A stretch of 19,107 bases of DNA from CAZDGB01 sp964504645. Its GTDB lineage: Bacteria > Planctomycetota > Planctomycetia > Planctomycetales > Planctomycetaceae. The notes under the pieces were generated by a model. The model searched no databases. It was not told where the DNA came from and was given only the letters and a program-made list of their open reading frames with translations. Positions within the stretch are counted from its first letter, which is position 1, and every line of letters starts with the position of its first letter. The translations under genes and the position numbers were made by a program. Below are positions 7,929-14,633 of this stretch, one piece after another. The DNA lies in the NCBI GenBank assembly GCA_964504645.1, contig CAZDGB010000121.1, positions 1 through 19,107 of the forward strand. The letters are read 5' to 3'.

Positions 7929-8717
7929 ATGAGATTGACCAATATTATCGCGTTATTTGGGGCGTTGTTGTGTGCTGGGTCCACCCTTCAGGCGGCTACC
8001 CTCGGCGGAGAAATCAACGACCTGTACAACACGGGCATGAGTACGCCTTGGAACTCGGCAACGCAGACCCCGCTAGCCGGTTCGGACTCTCCGGCTGGTA
8101 CGGCCAACAAGGTGACGGACCCGCACTGGACCGTGGATGCGCCGGGCACGTCCCACGACGGACAAGCCGCTACGCTCAGCGAAGGAACGGGCAAGTTTTC
8201 TGGCCCGTTAGCGCTTCAGGACCAACTCGCTTACGGTGGCGTTAATCAAGTCAGTGATTCGCAATGGATCACTTCGCCGAACTACCCGGCCACGACGCCT
8301 CTGACGCCAAACCCCAATCCCGCAGGTTTGTACGTTTACACCACGACGTTCACCACGACGGCGTCCCTGGCCACGATCGATATTTCCGGCTTTCTGCGAG
8401 CTCCTTCCGGGACGATTTCGTACCAGCTGAACGGCGGACCGATTGTCTCTCTCGGAGTCCGCCCAGCCAACGGAACACCCAGCACCAGCCCGCAAGGCTT
8501 CAATATCACGGGCACCGGCGGCCTGACCAATACGCTGAAGTTCTACTACCAGCAACCTGCCAGCTTCACGAGCAATTTTGCGGGTATCCGCATCCAGTTC
8601 TCCAGCGCGACGTTTACGCCCGAACCGTCTTCGTTCGTGCTGGGCGCTCTGGGCCTCTTCGGATTAGGTGTGTTTCAGGCGCGTCGCCGCCGGACGACCG
8701 CTCTTCGCCAGAATTAG
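7929..8717 (+). CDS. PEP-CTERM sorting-domain surface protein
   Basis: This 262-residue exported protein has a Sec signal (about residues 1-22, ending T-L-Q-A) and a tripartite C-terminal sorting signal: P-E-P-S-S at 231-235, a hydrophobic segment at 236-250 and an R-R-R-R cluster at 252-255. In this class, exosortase recognises the Pro-Glu-Pro motif, cleaves near it and passes the protein to the outer surface. The mature part is Ser/Thr/Gly/Asn-rich and beta-strand-like with no cysteines, and resembles a small extracellular beta-sandwich; no enzymatic motif was recognised. A strong Shine-Dalgarno sequence, AGGAG at 7916-7920, lies eight bases before the ATG. The gene has its own promoter and terminator, so it looks like an independently expressed substrate of the exosortase pathway. 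Confidence 0.92.
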   Translation: MRLTNIIALFGALLCAGSTLQAATLGGEINDLYNTGMSTPWNSATQTPLAGSDSPAGTANKVTDPHWTVDAPGTSHDGQAATLSEGTGKFSGPLALQDQLAYGGVNQVSDSQWITSPNYPATTPLTPNPNPAGLYVYTTTFTTTASLATIDISGFLRAPSGTISYQLNGGPIVSLGVRPANGTPSTSPQGFNITGTGGLTNTLKFYYQQPASFTSNFAGIRIQFSSATFTPEPSSFVLGALGLFGLGVFQARRRRTTALRQN

Positions 8718-8746
8718 TTCCACGCCTGCCCGGTCAATCAGAATCC

Positions 8747-8788
8747 AATCGGCCCAAGTCTTCTTGCAAGGCTTGGGCCGATTTATTT
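8747..8788 (+). terminator. Intrinsic terminator of the PEP-CTERM gene
   Basis: AATCGGCCCAAG at 8747-8758 and CTTGGGCCGATT at 8772-8783 form a perfect 12-bp GC-rich stem around a 13-base loop, followed by TATTT. It begins 30 bases after the PEP-CTERM stop codon and insulates that gene from the TPR gene downstream. Confidence 0.85.
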
Positions 8789-8859
8789 GACCGTGAGGGG
8801 CCGTTCGGAAACAATGAACGGTTCTGTTGCACTTCCGCTCAGCTGTTACCTCGCAAAGG

Positions 8860-8865
8860 TATAAT
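8860..8865 (+). promoter_or_regulatory. Consensus -10 box before the TPR gene
   Basis: A perfect TATAAT lies at 8860-8865, about 76 bases upstream of the proposed ATG at 8941 and downstream of the terminator. No good -35 hexamer was found at 16-18 bases (the sequence there is near GCTCAG), and there is no TGn extension. If real, it places the transcript start near 8872, which excludes the upstream in-frame ATG at 8827 and supports the start chosen for the TPR gene. Confidence 0.4.
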
Positions 8866-8940
8866 GCCAGGCAGCGGAAAACGGGTCAGGCAGCATCCCC
8901 TTATGAGATCTGCCGTCGCTGGCGCCAGGCATTTCGGAAC

Positions 8941-11900
8941 ATGCCCAATTTCAAACGTCTGACGATTGTCCTCCTCGTGCTGATGCTGGCCGGCGGAACT
9001 CTGCATGGAGTGCATTTCCTCCAGCAGGGTCGCCGCGTGGAAAGCCTGGAAAGCGAACTGGAACGCACGCGTCAAGGAGAAGACCCGCAGCAGCACATCG
9101 CCACCCTGAAGCGATATTTGCAGGCGCGCCCGAGCGACACCGTTCGCCGATTCGAACTATTGGACCTGCAGGCCCGGCACGCCTCCAATTCGGACGTGCT
9201 CTTCAACGTCTATCACCAGTATCAATCGCTGCTGAAAGCGGACCCGGACAATGCCGAGCTGCGGCAGCGTGTACTGTCTCTCGCGCTGCGCGCGGAGGAG
9301 TACGACGATGTGCTGAGTCATCTGGAAGTTCTGGCGGAACGTACGGAACTGACGCCGGAAATGCTGCTCTGGAAGGCCAAGGCTCTGCAAAAAATCGGCG
9401 ATGTGGACGGGGCGGCGTATAACACGTATCTGAAGATTATCGAAATCGATCCGACCCAATTCGAAGCCTATGTGGAACTGGAGACGATCACGCGCAAGGG
9501 CCGCGAAGCCGAGGAAAAGTCGGGCTTCTGGATCCGGCAGATGACCGAAGCCAACCCCCGGTCGGCCAAGGCGTTTCTAGCGCAGGCCCGCTACTTCATC
9601 GAGTTGCATAAGCTGCCCGAGGCGCTCGCTGCGGCGGAAACCGCGCTGGAACTCAAGGAACTCCCGACGGAATCCGTCCTGCTGTGGTCGGATATCGTGG
9701 CGCTTCAGCGCGAGGAGCAACCGGCGGCGGACGGACCTTCGGTGCAGGATCGCGACGAGCAGCTAACCAAACGGCTGCACGAGGCCTGGAAGGCCGATCC
9801 CGGTGAAGGAAAATTCGCGGCCAAATTGGCCGAACTGGCTCTGCGTCATCAACGGACGGATGAAGCCGAGCGTCTGCTGCGGAAAGGTTTGGACCAGTCG
9901 CCGGACGATCCGCTCCTGCATTGGGAACTGGCCGATCTGGCGATCACGCAGGGAAAACTCGACGAAGCGCGGACGCTCGCTACCAAGCTCACCGTGGCCG
10001 GCGTGCAACGGGGGCTCATCGAATATCTCCGCGGGCGGATCTTTCTGCACGACAAGGAATGGTACGAGGCGGCGAAATGCCTCAGACGCAGCCGGGATGA
10101 ACTGGTGACATCTCCCCGGCTGGCGGCGCAGGCCGATTTGTATCTCGCCGACTGTTACGAAGAATTGGGCGAGGATGAAGACCGACTGTCGGCATGTCGC
10201 CGCGCGGTGCAGTTGCAGCCGCTGTTCGTCGCCGCGCGCGAGCGTCTAGCTCGCGCCCTGCTGGCCGTGGGCCGCACCGATGAAGCGCTGGGAGAGTACC
10301 GGAAGATGCTCGACATGCCGGACGCCCCCATACACGGCTGGACGCCCGATGTCGGCTGGTCGGCCGTGGCAAAACTGCTCATCCTGCGGAACCTTTCGCT
10401 GCCTGAGGGCGAGCGGCATTGGGAGGATATTGATCCGGTCCTGAAATCTCTCGCCGAGGCGGCTCCGGAATCCGTCGATGCCGCGCTCTTGAGCGCAGAC
10501 ATCTGGGCGTCGCGCGGCCAGCTCGGTCCCGCCCGCGACAAACTCATGGAGAGCGAGGTACTCGGCCGCAAAGATGCCCGCTGGTGGGTGGCGCTCATCA
10601 ATCTCTCGTTGCGGGACGGCACTCTCCAGCGGGCGCAGACGGAGTTGCGCGAGGCAGAAAAAGCCGTCGGCGAAAATGTGGAGTTAAAACTGCTCGAAGC
10701 GTCCCTGGTGGTGCACGGCAGCAGCGAGGGGTACCTGCAGTTGGCGGAGATCGGCCGTGCCGCGAAAAAGTGGCCGACGCCCGACCGCGTGCGGTTGCTA
10801 TATCAACTCGCGGAACTTTATGCGAACGTGGGCCGCGCCGAGGACGCGTTGGCCGCCTATCAGGAAATCGCCCGCCTGACTCCGAAGGATGTCCGCATCT
10901 GGCAGCAATTGTTCGACAGCGCCCTGAACCGGAACGACGTCGCCGCTGCGCAGAAGTGCCAGGCTGAGATGCGAAAAATCGAGGGACGCGAGGGATCGAG
11001 CTACCAGCTCGCGCAGGCTCAGCTGAATTTGCGCGGCGCAGGGACAGGCGATCAGGATGCGCAGCGAGGCGAGGCGCGAAGCATTTTGACCAAACTGCAG
11101 GTTCGCCGCCCGCGATGGTCGAGAGTGGCCTGGACGCTCGGCTCGTTGGACGAGCTCGAAGACCACCCTCTGGAAGCCGCGCAGAATTATCAAAAGGCAT
11201 TCGATTTGGGCGAGCGCCATCCAGAGCTGATGCGGCGGGCCCTCAGCTTGTCGCAAGAACTGCACCGCTACGATCAGGCCGAGGAGATGATCCGCCGCTG
11301 GGAGACGACGCCCAATACGCCCATCTCGCCGGAAATCAATCGGCTGGCGGCGGAGGTTTCCCTGGTCCGCCAGGAGCCGCAGCAGGCGCTGCTGCGCGCC
11401 GCGCGGGCCGTCTCGGAAAACTCTTCCAACTTCGAGGACCATCTCTGGCTCGCGCAAGTTTATCGCGCCGCGGGCGACGTCGAACGCGAAGAGACGGAGT
11501 TGCGAACGGCAGTCCGACTGGCGCCATACGCCGGCACCGCCTGGCTCGCTTTGACGCAACAGCTATTGCGCAATGATCGCAAGGACGAGGCGGAAGCGAT
11601 CATCGATCGCATCCGGACCGAAGCGCCGGAGGATCGTCAGCCGCCGATTCTGGCGCTGTGCCTCGACGCGCTCGGACAGTTTCCCGCGGCGGAACGAGAG
11701 TACTTGCGAGCTTTGGAACTGGTGCCCGAAGATCGTCGACTGTTGCACGATGCCGCCAGATTCTTTCAACGCACCCGCAAGCTGGCCGATGCCGAACGTT
11801 ACTGGCGGAAACTTTTGTCATTGAACGACCGCGGCACCGCGGCCGAGCGCTGTTTCGCGCGGCGCGGCCTCGCGATGGTGCTGACCATGCAGGGCGACTA

Positions 11901-13224
11901 TGCGAGATTTCGCGAGGCGGTCTCGCTGGTAGATAAGAATCTTCAGGAACTGCCGCGCAGCGCAGCCGATTTGCGGGCCAAGGCCTCGCTCTTGACCCGA
12001 CGCGGAGATCCCCGTCAACGGCAAGAGGCGCGCGACTTGTTCACCAGGCTTTCCAAGGAAGAGCCGCTGACAATTTCGGATCAGGCGTTGCTCGCGAGCC
12101 TGTGCGAACTCATCGGCGAACTGCCCAAGGCGCAGGAAACCTGGCAGGCGCTCGTCGCCTCAGAGACGTCGAATCCGATCTTTCTGGCCGGCTATATCTC
12201 CGTATTATTGAAGCACCATGCCGAATCCGGGGCGGATATCTGGCTGGAGCGGCTGCATCAGGTCGCGCCCGACTGGCTTACGACGGCTGAGTTACAAGCC
12301 GACTACTGGCTGCATGATCTCCAGATCCAGAAGATCGTCGACCTGTTTCAGCAGCGGATCGACCGCGAGCAAGAGACGGCGGCGCGAGCGCGGCGCTGCG
12401 TCGAATCGGCGGCAACGCTCGAACGCCTGGCGAGAACTCGGCTGCGCGATCGCGTGAAGCCGGGCGATCGTGCAGAACAGCGCCAGGAATTGCTGAGGAC
12501 GGCCGAGGCGCATTTCCGCCAATACGCCGAGCTCGATCCCAGCAAGCAGCATGTACTCGCGGCGTTTCTGGCCCGCTCGGGCCGCCTCAATGATGCGCTG
12601 GCGCTGTTTGACGAAGCTTGGTCGACGGCGCCCCCCGCCATCGTGTCGTCGCTGCTGGCCAATTCGCTGTCGCAGGCCTCGGCCCCGCCGGAGACCATTG
12701 CCCGCGCGGTCGAGTCCCTCGCCGCCCGTCTGCCGGCGCCGCCGCCCGTAAGCATGCTGATCGATCTCGGCGCGCTCGAGGAAGCGCAGCAGCATTTCAC
12801 GCAGGCCGAGAAATATTACCGCCAGGCTTTGACGATCGATCCCAACAACGTCGTTGCCCTGAATAATCTGGCGTTTTTACTCGCTCTGCAAAACCGGAGT
12901 TTGGACGAGGCGCTGCAATTGATCACGCAGGCCATCAATCAAGCCGGCCCCCTCCCCGCGTTGCTCGATACCCGCGCGCAGGTGGCGCTGGCCAAGGGAG
13001 ATCTGGAGTCCGCCCGAATCGATCGCGAAGCCGTCGCGTGGGAAACGTTGACGCCGGCGGCCTGGTTTCGCCTGGCGATCGTCTATCAGCAACTCAAAGA
13101 TCAGCGGAGCATGCGCGAGGCAGCGGTGCGGGCCCAAAATGGCGGCCTGGAGCCCACAGACCTGCACTACTTCGAGCGTCGCTTCTTCGCCCCGATCATG
13201 AAAGCCGTGGAAGATTCGGCGTGA
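8941..13224 (+). CDS. Very large membrane-anchored tetratricopeptide-repeat protein
   Basis: The product is 1427 residues, much longer than ordinary TPR proteins. An N-terminal hydrophobic segment (about residues 6-24, L-T-I-V-L-L-V-L-M-L-A-G-G) after a short basic start looks like an uncleaved signal anchor. A short charged helix follows, then helical TPR and TPR-like repeats over nearly the whole length. Clear units include A-E-K-Y-Y-R-Q-A-L-T-I-D-P-N-N close to the C-terminus and A-E-R-L-L-R-K-G-L-D-Q-S-P-D-D near residue 310. The end, with L-L-D-T-R-A-Q-V-A-L-A-K-G-D, is typical of long TPR proteins in this phylum. TPRs bind other proteins, so a scaffold at the membrane is the likely role; PrsT-like TPR proteins accompany PEP-CTERM systems, but homology to PrsT is not established. 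The ATG at 8941 directly precedes the anchor and was chosen over 8827. Confidence 0.88.
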   Translation: MPNFKRLTIVLLVLMLAGGTLHGVHFLQQGRRVESLESELERTRQGEDPQQHIATLKRYLQARPSDTVRRFELLDLQARHASNSDVLFNVYHQYQSLLKADPDNAELRQRVLSLALRAEEYDDVLSHLEVLAERTELTPEMLLWKAKALQKIGDVDGAAYNTYLKIIEIDPTQFEAYVELETITRKGREAEEKSGFWIRQMTEANPRSAKAFLAQARYFIELHKLPEALAAAETALELKELPTESVLLWSDIVALQREEQPAADGPSVQDRDEQLTKRLHEAWKADPGEGKFAAKLAELALRHQRTDEAERLLRKGLDQSPDDPLLHWELADLAITQGKLDEARTLATKLTVAGVQRGLIEYLRGRIFLHDKEWYEAAKCLRRSRDELVTSPRLAAQADLYLADCYEELGEDEDRLSACRRAVQLQPLFVAARERLARALLAVGRTDEALGEYRKMLDMPDAPIHGWTPDVGWSAVAKLLILRNLSLPEGERHWEDIDPVLKSLAEAAPESVDAALLSADIWASRGQLGPARDKLMESEVLGRKDARWWVALINLSLRDGTLQRAQTELREAEKAVGENVELKLLEASLVVHGSSEGYLQLAEIGRAAKKWPTPDRVRLLYQLAELYANVGRAEDALAAYQEIARLTPKDVRIWQQLFDSALNRNDVAAAQKCQAEMRKIEGREGSSYQLAQAQLNLRGAGTGDQDAQRGEARSILTKLQVRRPRWSRVAWTLGSLDELEDHPLEAAQNYQKAFDLGERHPELMRRALSLSQELHRYDQAEEMIRRWETTPNTPISPEINRLAAEVSLVRQEPQQALLRAARAVSENSSNFEDHLWLAQVYRAAGDVEREETELRTAVRLAPYAGTAWLALTQQLLRNDRKDEAEAIIDRIRTEAPEDRQPPILALCLDALGQFPAAEREYLRALELVPEDRRLLHDAARFFQRTRKLADAERYWRKLLSLNDRGTAAERCFARRGLAMVLTMQGDYARFREAVSLVDKNLQELPRSAADLRAKASLLTRRGDPRQRQEARDLFTRLSKEEPLTISDQALLASLCELIGELPKAQETWQALVASETSNPIFLAGYISVLLKHHAESGADIWLERLHQVAPDWLTTAELQADYWLHDLQIQKIVDLFQQRIDREQETAARARRCVESAATLERLARTRLRDRVKPGDRAEQRQELLRTAEAHFRQYAELDPSKQHVLAAFLARSGRLNDALALFDEAWSTAPPAIVSSLLANSLSQASAPPETIARAVESLAARLPAPPPVSMLIDLGALEEAQQHFTQAEKYYRQALTIDPNNVVALNNLAFLLALQNRSLDEALQLITQAINQAGPLPALLDTRAQVALAKGDLESARIDREAVAWETLTPAAWFRLAIVYQQLKDQRSMREAAVRAQNGGLEPTDLHYFERRFFAPIMKAVEDSA

Positions 13225-13235
13225 CGGGAGACAGG

Positions 13236-13367
13236 AAGTTCCGAATTCCAGCCATTCAAGTTCCCATCGAATTCCAAATTTCAAATTTGAAATCAAGCGA
13301 TTCGGCTTCTTTCTTCTTTTGGAATTTCGTCGTCTTTGGTACTTGTTGGGTTGGAAATTCGGAACTT
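13236..13367. repeat. AT-rich fold-back element (nested inverted repeats, MITE/REP-like)
   Basis: The 163-base gap between the TPR gene and the next gene is much richer in A/T than the coding sequence around it. AAGTTCCGAATT at 13236-13247 pairs perfectly with AATTCGGAACTT at 13356-13367, and the match continues inward with one bulge and one mismatch. Two further arm pairs are nested inside: CAAGTTCC at 13257-13264 with GGTACTTG at 13338-13345 (7/8), and CGAATTCCAAA at 13268-13278 with TTTTGGAATTTCG at 13317-13329. ATTTCAAATTTGAAAT at 13278-13293 is a perfect 16-bp palindrome. The whole could fold as one long imperfect hairpin. It may be a dispersed non-autonomous repeat, and could also act as a terminator or processing site. 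Confidence 0.6.
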
Positions 13368-13387
13368 GACCGGAAAGGACTTCGAGC

Positions 13388-14542
13388 ATGCTCGCCGGTG
13401 AACGCGTCCTGCTGTATTCCCTTTCGCTCGCGCTGGGAGCGTTGCTGGTCCGGGAGCTCATCCGGCCCGAGACGACACCCGGTCCCGCACCCGCCGCGGC
13501 GGCGGGGAGCGGCAATCCCTGGCAGTTGACCGACGCCAACGGCAAGTTGCGGCTCAGCGCCACGCTGGAAGCCGAAGGCGCTCCGAAGCTGGTCCTGTAC
13601 GACGCGCAAGGCCGTCCCGGCATGGAGTTGAAGCTCGGCATCGACGGCCAGGCGCAATTGAATCTCACGCGCGAGACGAGCCAGTTGCAGTTGGGAGTCG
13701 ACGAATTGGGCGCCGTCGCCTGCCGGTTGCATGCCGGCGATGCCCGGCAGCAGATGGTCGTGCAGCCGTCCGGCGCGGCGGAATGGCGGCTCACCGGCAA
13801 AGGGACCGATCCGGAAGCCATCGTCCGCCTCGATCCCGCCGGCATCGTCTCCTGGGAATTCATCCAGGTCGGACGTGCGGGGAAAATCTCCGCTGCGCTC
13901 GATCGCACCGGACAAGGCGCGCTGCAACTCATCAGCGAACGGAAAACGTTCGCTCAGATGTTTCTGGCGGCGAACGGCGAAGTGGAAATGGGCGTCGGCG
14001 GCGGCCCGCACGGCATCGAAGCGTTGATGCGGACCGACCAGGTCGGCGCCGCGGAAGTCGCCCTCTCTTCACCCCATCATTCCGGCGGCCCGCGGCTCTC
14101 GATGCTCCCGTCCGGCGAGATGGGCATGCGGGTCCTGGGAACGGAAGGCCAAACCGGCCCCGTCATGCAGATGTTCAAGGACGGCAGCGCGGAAATCACC
14201 ATCGTCGACACGAAATCGCAGCGCGGGCCGGTGATGTACCGCGGCACCGATGGCGCATCGCTCGTCGGCATCCGCGGCGACAAAGGCTCTCCCGGCCCGC
14301 GGCTATACCAGGGGCCGAAACTGGAATCGTTGATTTCGATTCCCGGCGTATCCGGCTCGCAGATCGGCTTGTACGGCGATCCGGCCACTTCCGCCTTCCT
14401 GGTGATCGCAGGTTCCGACGGCAAGCCGACCCATGTCTTTCCCCCCGAAGCCGCCGCGCGGTTCGCTCCGAAGACCGAGGAATCCGAGGAATCGAAACCG
14501 GACGACGCGAAATCCGCCGAGGCGAAGAAAGCCGAGAAGTAG
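13388..14542 (+). CDS. Membrane-anchored beta-repeat protein of unknown function
   Basis: This 384-residue protein was not assigned to a named family. Residues about 7-22 (L-L-Y-S-L-S-L-A-L-G-A-L-L-V) look like an N-terminal anchor, followed by a Pro/Ala linker at 30-42. The body (about 45-350) is a run of short beta-strands separated by D-x-x-G/G-x-x turns, such as L-V-L-Y-D-A-Q-G-R-P-G-M-E-L, L-G-I-D-G-Q-A-Q-L-N-L and V-G-I-R-G-D-K-G-S-P-G-P. This suggests a beta-solenoid or beta-roll; similar 'D-x-x-G-R-x-R' strand repeats occur in planctomycete proteins, from memory. The C-terminal 26 residues are almost all charged or small (E/K/D/S/A). No catalytic motif or cysteine pattern is visible. 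AAGGA at 13375-13379 lies eight bases before the ATG. It sits between two large envelope proteins on the same strand, so a structural role at the cell surface is plausible. Confidence 0.75.
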   Translation: MLAGERVLLYSLSLALGALLVRELIRPETTPGPAPAAAAGSGNPWQLTDANGKLRLSATLEAEGAPKLVLYDAQGRPGMELKLGIDGQAQLNLTRETSQLQLGVDELGAVACRLHAGDARQQMVVQPSGAAEWRLTGKGTDPEAIVRLDPAGIVSWEFIQVGRAGKISAALDRTGQGALQLISERKTFAQMFLAANGEVEMGVGGGPHGIEALMRTDQVGAAEVALSSPHHSGGPRLSMLPSGEMGMRVLGTEGQTGPVMQMFKDGSAEITIVDTKSQRGPVMYRGTDGASLVGIRGDKGSPGPRLYQGPKLESLISIPGVSGSQIGLYGDPATSAFLVIAGSDGKPTHVFPPEAAARFAPKTEESEESKPDDAKSAEAKKAEK

Positions 14543-14633
14543 GGGGTCGTCTTCTGGTCCGCCGCGCATTACGATAGCGTCACGCAGAGATTCCGAGCGG
14601 CGCGGAGTAATGAGAGGACGGGATCGCGGTGGC

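Noticed and set aside
8827..8940. Upstream in-frame ATG for the TPR protein
   Set aside because: It would place 38 basic residues before the membrane anchor and begin upstream of the TATAAT box at 8860; the ATG at 8941 directly precedes the anchor.
14433..14633. Upstream in-frame ATG that would lengthen the PHP-like/VanZ protein by 67 residues
   Set aside because: It overlaps the preceding gene by 110 bases, encodes a Pro/Arg-rich stretch, and would bury the signal peptide. ATG at 14610 remains a possible alternative.
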